DNA of 64,000 bases from Phaseolus vulgaris (lineage: Eukaryota; Streptophyta; Magnoliopsida; Fabales; Fabaceae): assembly GCF_000499845.2 (NCBI RefSeq), contig NC_023749.2:3381030-3445029 (forward strand), read 5' to 3'. Position numbers and translations under genes: made by a program. Under the pieces are notes generated by a model. That model did no database searches. It worked only from the letters and a program-made list of their open reading frames with translations, and was not told the origin of the DNA. This document shows positions 22,094-33,979 of this stretch, piece after piece. The first letter of the stretch is position 1. The number at the start of each line of letters is the position of its first letter.

Positions 22094-24309
22094 GGCTCTT
22101 AAATGATTTTATGAGCAGTTACTAGAAATATTAAATCAATAATTAAAACATAATTAAAACAACAGAGGAATAATAAAATATCACGTGTGCATTTATATGC
22201 AGTTAAAAAACACAATATCCAACACTCTCCTTGATTTTTTGAACTGCAAATTCCAATCTTCGGTCTTGAGAACTCAAACTTGTTGGCTGGGAGTGGCTTG
22301 ATAAACAAATCTGTAATTTTTTTTTTCATCATCGCTTTGCTTAATCTCCATTCAACACCTTTTGATTTGACATAAGGTGCAAATTCTAAAAGACTTTTGT
22401 TAAAGTCTAAGCTGATAAGATAATCATCAATTCGGTTATACCATGTTCTGGGAACATCTTTTAAGCTATAAATAGCTTTAGATAACTTATAAACTTTGTC
22501 TTCTTTTCCTTCCACAATGAAACCTTTAGGTTGCTCAACAGAAATTTCTTCTTCAATAAATCCATTAAGGAATGTTGACTTGACATCCATTTGATGTACC
22601 TTTCTATCTCGAGGTATGTCAACAAGCTCCCGAATTTTGTTCTTCTCAATCATATACACATCTTTCTCCATTGTCTTTTTCAACTTTGGGTCATTGATAA
22701 CTTCTTTGTGATCAGCACAAGTTCTTTGTGATCAGCACAAGTTCTTTGTGATCAGCAGGTTCACATACTGCAACGTTACATTTATGATATATGTCAGAGA
22801 ATGATCGATTGCCTTTAATTGGTGGATCATCTTCCATTTCAGATTTTTGCATCTTGAGAAGCCATTGACTAGTCAGCTCCTCTTGAAATAGATCTAATGA
22901 GAAACTTTTGCCTCTCATTTGTACCTTGAACAAATCTTGCCCTGTAGCATCCTTGATCAAACAATAGTTATCTTCAAAAAACATTGGTTCCTATTCCTTT
23001 TATTGAAATGTGACCCCCATGACCTATCTTGACCTTTGAAATTTTTGAAGGCTTCAACTCATTGAATTTTTTTTTGTCATAAGTCATGTGATTTGTGCAT
23101 CCACTATCAATTAGCCAAGATGCACTTGAAATATTGCTGGAGAAACCAGTTGCAAAGAAAAGTACATCCTCCTCCTCATTTGCAAATTGAGCATCTACAT
23201 CTACGTCTTGTGCTCACTTTGGTTTCCATCTTGTTGCTCACTTTGGTTTCTACAAATGACTGCTTTTGATTGCACTTGTTGCACTTAGCATCAGGTCTTC
23301 TCCAGGACTTAAATGGTGGATGACCTAACTTGTTGCAAATTGCAATGCTTACAAGGAGGGTAATTTCTCCTTTTGTTGTTATTGTGTGCAGCAACTTCTC
23401 CATTTGCTGGTTATGCTTGATTTTTTTTGTTTCTCCAGCCACCTTCATGTTTGGCTGTTAAGGCTCCTTCTATTGCTCCATCTTTTCTCATGACTTTTCT
23501 TTGTTCTTGTGCTTGTAAAGCATTTAAGAGCTCTGCAAGAGAAATTTTTGATAGGTCCTTTGTGTTCTCTAGGGTTGTTACGGTGGCTTCAAACTTCTCT
23601 AGAACAGTTACAAGCAGTTTTTTCACAATTCTTGAATCTTTTAACACAAATCCAAGCAACCTCACTTTGTTGGCAATGCTTAGAAGTCTCTCAGGGTACT
23701 CTTTTACGGATTCTGACTCCTTCATTATCTGCATTTCAAACTCCCTGATTAGATTCAACACTTGCATTCCACGAATCCTCTCATCGCCTTCATATTCTTC
23801 CTTGAGGCAATCCCATATTTCTTTTGCTAACTTCAAAGACATTATCCTTGTGAATACCATAGGAGATACAACTGCAAATAGACATGCTTTTTCCTTTGAT
23901 CTTTTCATCTTCTTTTTCTTCTGTGATTTTATTTGTGCCACAGTAGGGTTTTCTGGAAGGGACTAAATTTCATAAATCAAATGCTTCTAGGTAGGTCTCC
24001 ATACGAACAACCCATATTTGATAATTGTCTCTATGAAAGACAGGTGGTGTCATTGCTGAAAAATTGGAACCTCCTTCCATTGATGCCCCCTACTAACCTT
24101 GGTTTTTTTAGAATAAATCAGATGAAGATATTTTTATTATTTTTGCTAACAATTACATTTATAGTACTTGCAGTAACTAACTCTTAAATGATTTTATGAA
24201 CACTTACCTAGAAATATTAAATCAACAATTAAAACAGAAGAATATAATATCACGTGCACTTATGTGCATTTATATGCAATTAGAAAACACAATATCCAAT
24301 ATCCAACAG
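22094..24309 (-). mobile_element. Ty1/copia retrotransposon, internally deleted
   Basis: Minus-oriented element bounded by related terminal sequences: the 5' LTR starts near 24309 (TGTTGGATATTG) and the 3' LTR starts near 22224, cut off at about 22094. Between them in order: a gag start near 24080 (MEGGSNFSAMTPPVF), the UBN2-type gag core (LKLAKEIWDCLKEEYEGD, 23411-23941), a Cys-rich zinc-knuckle region (near 23176-23448), a pre-integrase piece (22712-22984), then a short RT piece (VHQMDVKSTFLNGF, SLKDVPRTWY) joined to the RNase H tail (LPANKFEF). Integrase and most of RT/RH are missing, and frames are broken. It sits just 3' of the type-1 pseudogene at 24336. Confidence 0.85.
22702..22757. 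repeat. 20-bp tandem repeat inside the copia element
   Basis: Three consecutive copies of a unit containing TTCTTTGTGATCAGCACAAG. The period of 20 is not a multiple of 3, so each unit shifts the pol frame. Confidence 0.9.
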
Positions 24310-24335
24310 AATGTCAGTATCCTAAAGTGTGAGAT

Positions 24336-24609
24336 TTATTGTCCATTCAAGCAGGAAGTTATATGTTCAAAGACATCTTCAGTACAAGGAATTGTGAGGC
24401 CACTATGGGATGATCTATCCAAACTCTTCCTCAGCTTGACTCAATAAATATTAGAGGGAAGGTTGGTTCAAATATGATATGAAAAGAACAAACAGCTTCT
24501 GTTTCTCTCCAGCATACACTGCAAGATATTGGTTTGCAACTTTTACAGATTTTGAAGCTGCATGCCTACCTGTGGGATGACTGTCAATAGCAAGTAAGCG
24601 GAAACACAA
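24336..24609 (-). pseudogene. SAUR pseudogene (type-1 left gene)
   Basis: Aligns throughout with the 10209 gene, but the initiator ATG is destroyed (AATTGTGTTTCCG in place of AATGGGTTTCCG) and single-base losses occur in the GGCCACCCATGGG and GATGATCATATCC regions, breaking the C-terminal half. Partner gene at 25662. A solo LTR interrupts its promoter and a copia element abuts its 3' side. Confidence 0.85.
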
Positions 24610-24750
24610 TTTTTGTGCTTGTTATGAGAAGAAAGAAGAACAATATGAGATTAACATTGAATGGACCTAAAATTTCATGTTTGTGGATGACAATAAAGAT
24701 AGTGTATATATAGTTTTAAAGACTCCCTGGAAACTGAATTTGAAGGAAAA

Positions 24751-25051
24751 TGTAGATTTTTTAGGAACAAAGGCAATAGTTAACAGAGAAGAAAATGGAG
24801 AGTATGCAAATCTGATTAAAGACTGGGATTGCTAACTGCTGCAAACTATTATTTTAAGGCAACTAAATTAAATACACTCAGATAATAACAGACTAAGATA
24901 TTAGGTTTCATGATTCTAGACACTACATTGATCATGAAAATAGTTAATCCACTAACAGCTAATTCAACAGAATAAATTTCACTTATTCAAGAATGAAACA
25001 ATTCTGACAAGTTCCTGAATATATGAAACACCCAAAGACACGTTCTCAATA
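24751..25051 (-). mobile_element. Solo copia-type LTR in the pseudogene promoter
   Basis: 301 bp flanked by a 5-bp target duplication GAAAA (24746-24750 and 25052-25056). The uninterrupted site is seen in the 10487 promoter (GAAGGAAAAAACTG near 10620). On the minus strand it begins TATTGAGAACG and ends AATCTACA. The same LTR start occurs at 39944 in the sister pseudogene. Confidence 0.75.
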
Positions 25052-25056
25052 GAAAA

Positions 25057-25661
25057 GACTGTTAAAAGATGAAGGGCATACACATGAGATATCATGTGGT
25101 TCTATCCTCAATGTCTTTCTCTAGGATAAAGTTGTTTATTCATGCATTAATTGGTATTTCATGATTGTGTACATATGCTTGGGACATGTTTTCTTCAGGT
25201 TGATAATGCAGCCTAATGTCTAAGTAATGTACAGATGGAAAGTAATTTCCGACTATTGAATTATAAGGCTACGGATAGCAAGAGATTTTAGACCATAATA
25301 TTTTAGAGGTTTAGATCATACGTCCGTTTTATTTCAAGTGGATTCACTTGATAAGGTGGGGCCCACACTCTCCACTGTAACATGTTACATTATTCATCCT
25401 TGAGAAAGTCCTACAAGGCAACAACACATGCCCCTGTCTCACTGTTGGTCCCGTGAATCATATCTCATCGCTCTTTCACTCAACTATTTATGTGGACAAC
25501 AATTACACACTGTTCTTTCATCTCTATATATATCTTCAACTCTACAAGCCTTTAACACAACAAAAATCATTCACTTCCCAAAAGTATTTGAAGTTCATAA
25601 ACTTGCATCTTACAGAATCATTTTTCATAACTTTTTTTCCGAAGTCTCAACACATATAACA
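25057..25661 (+). promoter_or_regulatory. Promoter of the 25662 SAUR
   Basis: TGTCTC 25435-25440, GGTCCCGT 25447-25454 and TATA 25524-25533, with the same spacing as in the 11265 and 18259 promoters. The segment is nearly identical to 17,810-18,258. Confidence 0.7.
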
Positions 25662-25952
25662 ATGGGGTTTCGTTTACCTGGTATGAGAAAGACATCATTT
25701 GCTACCAACCAAGCATCTTCAAAGGGTATGGATGTGGCAAAGGGCTACCTTGCAGTCTATGTAGGAGAGAAAATGAAGCGGTTTGTAATCCCTGTATCAT
25801 ACTTGAACCAACCATCATTTCAAAACTTGTTGAGTCAAGCTGTGGAAGAATTTGGGTATGATCACCCAATGGGTGGTCTCACAATTCCTTGCAGAGAAGA
25901 TTTGTTTTTGGATATCACTTCTCGCTTGATAGGTGTTAATCCATATAGATGA
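25662..25952 (+). CDS. SAUR-family protein with frameshifted tail, 96 aa (type 1)
   Basis: Intact from [17 protein letters not shown] through [36 protein letters not shown] and [12 protein letters not shown]. One base is missing in the last codons (CGCTTGATAGG against CGCTTGATGAGG), so RLMRC is replaced by RLIGVNPYR and the protein gains four residues. The core is untouched and the protein may still function. The partner at 24336 is dead. The upstream extension to 25428 is not used, since the TATA lies inside it. Confidence 0.85.
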   Translation: MGFRLPGMRKTSFATNQASSKGMDVAKGYLAVYVGEKMKRFVIPVSYLNQPSFQNLLSQAVEEFGYDHPMGGLTIPCREDLFLDITSRLIGVNPYR

Positions 25953-25979
25953 CAGAGATGTAAATGTATAGACACAATT

Positions 25980-27440
25980 TTTGTAGCATAGTTTCTTACT
26001 TTGACAATATTCTCTGTCCATTTTTATTCTATATTGGGAAAGTACAAAATTGTTATCAGAAATTTCCTACAAGACGAGTTTTCTCACATATTTCTTCATC
26101 TGTCATTCTGATCTACCTAGTTGTCGAATAAGAAATTAGCTACTCGTCTCTAACCAAATAATTCTTAATGTATCCGATTAAAATTCAGCTATTATCTCTA
26201 CATTTTGTAACTTAGTTCAATAAAAAAATAACTGCGTTATAACCGAGAGGAAAATAAGATAAGTTTAAAACAAGATCATGGATCCAATAGACAAATAGAA
26301 AAACTCATCGAAATTTAAGCCTTGATGAATCTGAAGTGCTTTGATTTCATATTGCTTCAAGATTTTTGTAAGCCATCCATGGTCAATGAAAATCTAAAAT
26401 ATTGCTTGACACGAGATCAAATCCATCCATAAAAGTCTCTGTGATTCACATATGAGGGAGGACCTAATTCTTTATGATAAACAAGTCTTCACATATGTGT
26501 GTCAAGTGCCAACACCATCTTCGCTTGATCGTGTTAGTTGGTTTTAGGGCCACAACAGGTTATGGTAGTGAACTATTTTAAGAGATTACCATCTATTTGG
26601 GAAGAAAATAGAAATTAGGTATCTTACTGTGAGGAGTTAAGTTTTTTTTAGAAGAGTGTATTATTCTGAATACATAAATGAAGGTGTATCAGCTTCTACA
26701 TGATGTAGAAGCTTAAGTACCATACTCCTGGTATAGGGGATTATTGACCCAGTTCGTAATGTGGGATCTCAAGATGATGCAAGGACAAGCAATTGCCCTC
26801 CTTTTTTTATTGGGTTGAATTGAGAAAGGACATAGGAATAAAAAGTGAGGTTATCTCCAATGAGGAATTTAAAGTGTGTGGAATCACCTGGTGATTGATG
26901 GGATGAAGTAATTTCTCCCTTTTCTTTCTTTCTTTATTTTGTAATGTTTGTTTAACAATTCAAACAATCTAATCCTCTTAAAGAATGGAAACTGTATTCG
27001 TAGAATCTACATATAGATAAAAAGAAACCTTGCATCAAATGCATATGAAATTTTTATAAGAAGGATCTTATCCATTGAAATGAATGGGAACAACACAACT
27101 TAATTTTAAGTTCATTATAACATTTCAAACCATTCTAAAGAAGTTGATGCTTCTCCTCGGCACTATAAAAATACTAATATCTCCACCCTTCCCCACCTTG
27201 CCCTGATTGTGAAGCAGATGGTTTTCTTATGCTGCGGAACTTATGAGAATAGTGGAGTCTTTTTAGTGGTTTATACCATTCCCATTGCTGGGAGAAGTAA
27301 ACATTGAAATAGATCTCTTATAAAGACTTAGCATTTGAATTCGTTATCATTACTCAAAAATTTAGTAATAATAGTTACAAGATCGAGAAGATGCCCATTG
27401 TACAAAAATGTCTCTAATAATCTATGTTAGACTCCTAAAG
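25980..27440. repeat. Duplicated inter-pair spacer
   Basis: No gene; aligns with 18540-19960. It carries a short perfect inverted repeat near 26685-26715 (CAGCTTCTACATGATGTAGA is self-complementary around TCTACATGATGTAGA) that the sister spacers lack. Confidence 0.5.
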
Positions 27441-27446
27441 TGAGAT

Positions 27447-27725
27447 CTATTGTCCCTTGAAGCAAGAAATTGTATGTTGGAAAACATCTTCACTGCAAGG
27501 AATTGTGAGGCCACCCATCGGATGATCATGTCCAAACTCTTCCTCAGCTTGACTCAATAAGTCTTGGAATGAAGGTTGGTTCAAGTATGAAATGGAAATC
27601 ACAAACCGTTTTTGTTTCTCTCCAACATACACAGCAAAATAGCCCTTCGGTATGTCTTCAGATTTTGAAGATGCTTGTCTTGCTGTCACTGATGCCCGTC
27701 GGATGGAAGGTAAACGGAAACCCAT
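27447..27725 (-). CDS. SAUR-family protein, 92 aa (type-2 left gene)
   Basis: [38 protein letters not shown] (Pro44 to Ser, as in 19970) and [10 protein letters not shown], where the conserved Tyr66 is His. The two substitutions fall at strongly conserved sites, so this copy may be weakened. Partner at 28507, ATG-to-ATG 782 bp. Confidence 0.92.
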   Translation of the reverse strand: MGFRLPSIRRASVTARQASSKSEDIPKGYFAVYVGEKQKRFVISISYLNQPSFQDLLSQAEEEFGHDHPMGGLTIPCSEDVFQHTISCFKGQ

Positions 27726-28506
27726 TTTTTGAGTTTGTTTGAAGAAAGAAGAACAATCTCAAATTTACAGAGAATGAACCTAAATTTTGATGCTTGAGGA
27801 TTACAAAGGCTTGTGTTGTTTTTGAAGGTATAGGATAGTGTATATATAGCTGTTAAAAGAAGGAGGGCATAGAGATGAGATATCACGTGGTGATGTTTTC
27901 AGTATTTCTATAAAGCATAAAGAAGGGTACAGGAGTGTAACCCCACCTTGTTCAACAACAGGCAACATTAAGCCTCCACATGTACCCAATGAAACGTGGC
28001 TAAGTGAAGGCCTAAATTTCTTCATGCATTAATTGGTATTACATATTTTGCAAAACATGCTTTGGACATGTTTTCTTCACTTCACCTAATGTTGAAGAAC
28101 AGCTGGATAGATGAAATTATAAGGAAATGGACAGCGAGAGATGATAGACCATTATATTCATGAGATTTGAAATCATAAGTCTAATCTATTTCAGGTGAAT
28201 TGGCTTGAGATAGTGTACTATCGACTGTAACATCTCCCATTACTCCCTAAGAAACACATTCAAGGCAACACCATGTGCCCTTTCTGTTCTATCGGTCCCA
28301 TGACTCTTATCACATAGCCCTTCACTCTCAATCATTCAAGTAGCCGACGATATCCTACAAAAACTTTCATCTATATATATATTCTAGGCTGCAAGCGTTT
28401 GGGACAACAAAAATCATTTCCTAAACCATTTTAACTTCACAAACTATCATCTTATTTGCAACTCTCTTTTCTCAACTTTCTCTTCCCAAGTATCAACATA
28501 TAAAAC
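27726..28506. promoter_or_regulatory. Divergent promoter of the 27725/28507 SAUR pair
   Basis: Leftward TATA 27841-27849 and G-box CACGTG 27884-27889 (other left arms have CGCGTG or CATGTG here). The right side has GGTCCCAT 28294-28301 and TATA 28371-28380. Confidence 0.65.
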
Positions 28507-28785
28507 ATGGGTTTTCATTTACGTGGTATCAGAAAGGCATCCCTTCCTGCAATCCAAGCCTTTTCAAAAGTTGTGAACGTGCCAAAGGGTTACATTGCAG
28601 TTTATGTTGGAGATAAAATGAAGCGGTTCATCATTCCTGTATCATACTTGAACCAACCTTCATTTCAAGATTTGTTGAGTCAAGCTGAGGAAGAATTTGG
28701 GTATGAACATCCAATGGGTGGTCTCACTATTCCTTGTGGAGAAGATGTGTTCTTAGATATAACTTCTCGTTTCAATAGGTGCTAA
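28507..28785 (+). CDS. SAUR-family protein, 92 aa (type-2 right gene)
   Basis: [41 protein letters not shown] (Ile for Met42) and [10 protein letters not shown] (Glu for Asp67, shared with 35841). Complete to SRFNRC. The stop is followed by DST-like TTAGATGTAGAC and TTTTGTATC. Confidence 0.93.
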   Translation: MGFHLRGIRKASLPAIQAFSKVVNVPKGYIAVYVGDKMKRFIIPVSYLNQPSFQDLLSQAEEEFGYEHPMGGLTIPCGEDVFLDITSRFNRC

Positions 28786-29144
28786 TTGCGTGAAGATGAG
28801 ACTGACTTAGATGTAGACTATACTTGACACAGTTTTGTATCGTAGTTTTAGCCTTGAAAATATCCCCTCTTGCCATTTTTGTTATTTGTTTAGACAAGTG
28901 TAAAAGAATGTTAATCTGAATGAGAAGTTTTCTACATGATGTTTCTTAGCACATTTTCTATAAATCTGATTTATATATCACATTTTCTCTTTATCTATCG
29001 ATAAGATTTAAATTAAACTATTAACTCCACATTTTATAACAAAATTAATTAAAAAAACTACTTAGAAGAGATAAGAAGATAAGTTTAAAACAAAACGAGT
29101 GATGTAACAGCAGAGAAATAAAGCTAAGCATATGGCTGACTAAT

Positions 29145-29292
29145 TCAATAGTAGTTGGGGTGAGGAGGTTGAGAGAGATTTGTGTGTAACGTGTGGGGAG
29201 CTAACCGAAACAGTGAGCCACTTATTATTTAGTTGTAAGTATGCAATTCAAGTATGGAATTTGTGTAATAAGTGGGTTGGGATAACCTCTGT
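29145..29292 (+). mobile_element. LINE zinc-binding (zf-RVT) tail fragment
   Basis: Plus strand reads DLCVTCGELTETVSHLLF then SCKYAIQVWNLCNKWVG, the CxxC...HxxxxC zinc-binding segment near the C-terminus of plant LINE ORF2. It is joined directly to array spacer sequence at about 29292. Homologous insertions occur at 33095 and 36675. Confidence 0.75.
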
Positions 29293-29374
29293 TTCGCAAA
29301 ATATATTATAAATTTGTCCGTCATAAATTGATGCTTTTCGTTGACCATAGCAAAACATTTTTCTTTAGCTGTAG

Positions 29375-29690
29375 GGTGGCTGGTAGGATCTGGCAAGGGT
29401 AGGAAGATTCTCAGTTTATCATAATAGGGCTTATGTACACTTTAACCAATATGAAATTATTGGTATGAACAACACTGTTAATAAGATTTGGAGGAACATG
29501 TGGATGGCTATTGTTTGGAGGATATGGACTCGTAGAAATAACATAATCTTTAGAGGTGGAATTTTAGATTCAGAAGAGGTTTTGCATTGGCACAGATCAT
29601 GACATGGGCATGACAACAGTTGTTTTTCATATTCTGATTGGTGCCTAAATCCAATTGGATGCCTGCAGTCTGTCAAAAAGGGCTAGTCTG
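29375..29690 (+). mobile_element. Second LINE C-terminal fragment
   Basis: Reads IWRNMWMAIVWRIWTRRNN, IIFRGGILDSEEV and FSYSDWCLNPIGCLQSV with a stop between, the last part of LINE ORF2. It is a different LINE from the neighbouring zf-RVT fragment (different residues at shared positions). Confidence 0.65.
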
Positions 29691-29867
29691 TTAAAAAGGG
29701 TTGAAATTAAGTGTTTAGATATTGGTACAGGGATACCTGCAAATTCTCAGTAATTGTTACATCAATATACAAGGAGTAAGTCTGCATGTTATGACCTTCT
29801 ATTTGCTTTGTTTATGTGTTTCTTTTTAGTGCTCAGGTATGCATCTGTATTGAACACACAGTGCAAA

Positions 29868-30107
29868 TTAACATTGGAGTCCACGGGAGATGAAACAATT
29901 GTTGTTGAAGTTTCTCTCTAACCACATGACAACCAATGTCAATGTGTTTAGTATGTTTATGGAAGCTGCTAATTGTGCTATATTTCTTGCAGATTGACTG
30001 TCATAGAACAGGCTAGCTGCGTTGCAAGGTGCAATGTGCAGATCTTCAAGCAAGTAGACGAGCCACTCTATCTTACTGTAGGTGGAGGCTAAAGCCCGAT
30101 ACTCCGT
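29868..30107 (-). mobile_element. Copia RNase H fragment
   Basis: Minus strand reads TEYRALASTYSKIEWLVYLL, EDLHIAPCNAASLFYDSQSA and RNIAQLAAS: the RNase H domain of a Ty1/copia pol, ending abruptly. Orientation is opposite to the copia fragment that follows. Confidence 0.75.
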
Positions 30108-30114
30108 TGTATCT

Positions 30115-30755
30115 GGAAGTTATTAATGACCCAAAGTCGAAAAAGGTAATGGAGGAAGAGGTGTATATGATTGAGAAGAACAAAACTTGGAAGCTTGTTG
30201 ACATACCTCGAGATTGAAAGGTACATCAAATGGATGTCAAGTCAATATTTCTAAATGGATTTCTTGAACAAGAAATTTCAGGTTTCATTGGGGAAGGAAG
30301 AGAAGACAAAGTTTATAAGTTGTCTAAAACCATTTATGGCTTAAAAGATGTTCCCAGAGCATGGTATTATCTTATCAGGCTTAGGCTTTGATAAAAGTCT
30401 TTTAAAAGGTGTTGAATGGAGATTAAGCAAAGTGAGGATGAAAAAAAAAATTGCATATTTGTTTACCAAGTCACTTCCAGCCAACAAGTTTGAGTTCTCA
30501 ATACAGAAGATTGAAATTTGCAGTTCAAAAAATCAAAGAGGAGTGTTGAATGTTGTGTTTTTTAACTGCATATAAATGCACATAAGTGCACGTGATATTT
30601 TATTCTTCTGTTTTAATTATGTTTTAATTGCTGATTTAATATTTCTAGGTATCTGGTCATAAAATCATTTAAGAGTCAGTACTCCAGATACTGTAAATGT
30701 AATTGTTAGCACAGATAATAAAATATCTTCCTCTAATTTATTCTTAAAAAAAACC
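30115..30755 (+). mobile_element. Copia RT/RNase H tail plus LTR, same family as 22094-24309
   Basis: Plus strand reads EVYMIEKNKTWKLVDIPRD, HQMDVKSIFLNGFLEQEIS, KDVPRAW, then LFTKSLPANKFEF, followed by an LTR starting TGTTGAATGTTGTG at 30544. The internal RT-to-RNase H junction lies at a similar place to that in the other copy, so both descend from the same deleted element. Frames are broken. Confidence 0.8.
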
Positions 30756-31177
30756 AACAATCTCATCCTCTTACAAAATGGAAACTGTGATTTGTAGAAT
30801 CTATATATGGACAAAAGAAACCTTACATCAACTGCATATGAAATTTTTATAACAAAGGATCTTATCCATTGAAATCAATGGGTACAACACGGCTTAATTT
30901 TAAGCATATTATAACTGTCTCGGCTGGGGAAAAATCCGCTAGTGTAAAAAACTAAAAAACCTTTCAAACCCGTTATGAGTATAGTGGAGTCTTTTAGGTG
31001 TTGTATACCATTCCAATTGCTGGGAGTAGTAAACATTGAAATACATAAATAGAAAGACTTAGCATTTGAATTCGTTATCATTACTCAAAAAATTGGTAAT
31101 AATAGTTACAAGTTCGAGAAGATGCCTATTGTACAAAAATGTCTCTAATAATCTATGTCAGTCTCCTAAAGTGAGAT

Positions 31178-31456
31178 CTATTGTCCCTTGAAGCAAGAAA
31201 TTGTATGTTGGAAGACATCTTCACTACAAGGAATTGTGAGGCCACCCATGGGATGATCATATCCAAACTCTTCCTCCGCTTGACTCAGTAAGTCCTGGAA
31301 TGAAGGTTGGTTCAAGTATGAGATGGGAATTACAAACCGATTTTGTTTCTCTCCAACATACACGGCAAAATAGCCCTTTGGTATGTCTTCAGATTTTGAA
31401 GTTGCTTGTCTTGCTGTGAATGATGCCCGTCGGATGGCAGGTAAACGGAAACCCAT
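31178..31456 (-). CDS. SAUR-family protein, 92 aa (type-2 left gene)
   Basis: [59 protein letters not shown] tail: this equals the type-2 left consensus, with no unusual residue. Partner at 32238, ATG-to-ATG 782 bp. Confidence 0.94.
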   Translation of the reverse strand: MGFRLPAIRRASFTARQATSKSEDIPKGYFAVYVGEKQNRFVIPISYLNQPSFQDLLSQAEEEFGYDHPMGGLTIPCSEDVFQHTISCFKGQ

Positions 31457-32237
31457 TTTTTGAGTTTGTTTGAAGGAAGAAGAACAATCTCAAATTTACA
31501 GAGAATGAACCTAAATTTTGATACTTGAGGATTACAAAGGCTTGTGTTGTTTTTGAAGGTATATAGGATAGTGTATATATAGCTGTTAGAAGAAGGAGAG
31601 CATACAGATGAGATATCGCGTGGTGTTGTCTTCAGTACTTCTATCAAGCATAAAGAAGGGTACAAGTGTGTAACCCCACCTTGTTGAACAACGAACAACA
31701 TTAAGCCTCCACATGCACCCAATGAGATGTGGCTAAATGAAGGCCTAAGTCTCTTCATGCATTAATTGGTATTACATATTTTGTAAAACATGTTTTGGAC
31801 ATGTTTTCTTCACACTACCTAAAATTGAAGAACAGCTGGATAGATGAAATTATAAGGCAATGGACAGCGAGAGATGATAGACCATTATATTCATGAGATT
31901 TGAAATCATACGTCTAATCTATTTCAGGTGAATTGGCTTGGGATAGTGTACTATCGACTGTAACATCTCATATTAATCCCTAAGAAACACTTCCAAGACA
32001 ACACCATGTGCCCTTTCTGTCTTATCGATCCCATGACTCTTATCTCATAGCCTTCCACCCTCAATCATTCAAGTAGCCGATGATATCCTACAAAACATTT
32101 CATCTATATATATTCAAGGCTCTAAGCCTTTGGGACAACAAAAATCATTTCCTAAACCATTTTAACTTCTCAAACTTGCATCTTATTTGCAGTTCTCTTT
32201 TCTCAATTTTCTCTTCCCAAGTATCAACATATAAAAC
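31457..32237. promoter_or_regulatory. Divergent promoter of the 31456/32238 SAUR pair
   Basis: Leftward TATA 31573-31581, rightward TATA 32104-32112. The right-side element reads GATCCCAT (32027-32034), one base off GGTCCCAT. Confidence 0.6.
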
Positions 32238-32516
32238 ATGGGTTTTCATTTACGTGGTATCAGAAAGGCATCCCTTCCTGCAATCCAAGCCTTTTCAAAA
32301 GTTGTGAACGTGCCAAAGGGTTACATTGCAGTCTATGTTGGAGATAAAATGAAGCGGTTCATGATCCCTGTATCATACTTGAACCAACCTTCATTTCAAG
32401 ATTTGTTGAGTCAAGCTGAGGAAGAATTTGGGTATGACCATCCAATGGGTGGTCTCACTATTCCTTGTGGAGAAGATGTGTTCTTAGATATCACTTCTCG
32501 TTTCAATAGGTGCTAG
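32238..32516 (+). CDS. SAUR-family protein, 92 aa (type-2 right gene)
   Basis: [67 protein letters not shown]: matches the type-2 right consensus. Of all right genes it is nearest to 20929 and 28507. Confidence 0.94.
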   Translation: MGFHLRGIRKASLPAIQAFSKVVNVPKGYIAVYVGDKMKRFMIPVSYLNQPSFQDLLSQAEEEFGYDHPMGGLTIPCGEDVFLDITSRFNRC

Positions 32517-33094
32517 TTGCATGAAGAGACTGACTTAGATGTAGACTCTACTTGACACATTTTTGTATCTTAGTTTCTGACCATCAAAATATCTCCTCTC
32601 TCTCAATTTTTGTTATCTTGTTTAGGCAAGTGTAAAAAAATGTTAATCTGAATGAGAAGTTTTCTACACGATGTTTCTTCCCAAATGTTCTATGAATCTG
32701 ATCTACATATCCCATTTTCTCTTTTTCTATCAATCAGATTTAAATTAAACTATTAACTCCACATTTTCTTACAAAATTAATTAGAAAAACTACTTAGAAG
32801 AGATAGAAAGATAAGTTTAAAATAAAATGAGTGATGTAACAGAGAAATAAAGCTAAGCATTGATGAAAATTATATGCTTTTGTTAACCTGAACTGCTTTG
32901 GTTTGACCTGGCTCCAAGTGATTTGTGAACATCTCTGGTCACTTGAATATTGCCTGACAGGAGATTAAATTCATAAAATTCTGTCACCAACCTATGAAGG
33001 AGGCCCAATTAGGCAGCATCACCATCTTTCCAAGATGAAGTTTGTTGGTCTTACGGCCTCAATATATGATATGCTGGTTTTTGGCTCAGTAATT

Positions 33095-33960
33095 GAATAG
33101 CAGTGGAGTTTGAGAGTGATTTGTGTGTAACGTGTGGGGAGCTAACCGAAACAGTGAGCCACTTATTTTAGTTGTAAATATGCAATTCAAGTATGGAATT
33201 TGTGTAATAAGTGGACTGGGATAACCTCTGTTTCACATAATCAGGCAGAAAAGCACTTCAACCATTTTTTTGTACTTTACAGCTTAACACCAAAGGTAAC
33301 ACAGTGTGGAAGTGCATGTGGATAGCAATCATAGAGGTATATGGAATATGAGAAACAGAATTATCTTAAAAATGCAAGAGTGGATGGGGAAGAAATTTTT
33401 AAGTTGCCACAAATTAAAGTGTGGGCATGGGTGATGTATAGGTTCAAGAAGGCAACTTTTTCCTTTTCAGATTGGATTTTGTGCCCTTTAATATGCATCA
33501 AGTATATTCAATAATCCTACAGTGGTAACTGTGTGCAGGTGAATTTGAAAGACAATAATGCTTAAGGGTGTAATATAATATGGCTATAGGTGGAGCCTTA
33601 AGATCATGACAAAATAGGTGCACACACCTTGGTGGGAAGCAAAGGACCTTAGAGTGAACATTATGTATAAGAGACGACCATAGGTTCCCTGTGCAACAAT
33701 CTAAATCATGAGATGGGTAGTTAAACATAGCACATTTGTAAACTTTTGGGGATGACCAAACACCCTTAAGGGCAGGGGACTATATCTTCCAGTGGTTTGT
33801 TTTTTTATTCTAGTAGTTGTGTTTTGCAGGTTAAGAAAATCCACTAGGTCATAGTGCAGTACCTTTGATGCTAAGGAGAAAAATATCAAGAGCAGGTTGG
33901 GAATACTCTGGAAAAGCTGCTAGATAGGGGAGGTAACGTCTCCCAAGGGAACAGAGAAGA
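33095..33960 (+). mobile_element. 5'-truncated LINE tail with 3' UTR
   Basis: Contains the zf-RVT piece (DLCVTCGELTETVSHL), then the C-terminus ending FSFSDWILCPLICIKYIQ and a 3' UTR. A segment of about 275 bp (33510-33785) has no counterpart in the sister copy at 36675 and is a later insertion or a segment lost there. Confidence 0.7.
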
Positions 33961-33979
33961 TAATTGTAAGTGGGTTAGA

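Noticed and set aside
23427..23966. 179-aa plus-strand frame opposite the copia gag
   Set aside because: Antisense shadow of gag; no family resemblance.
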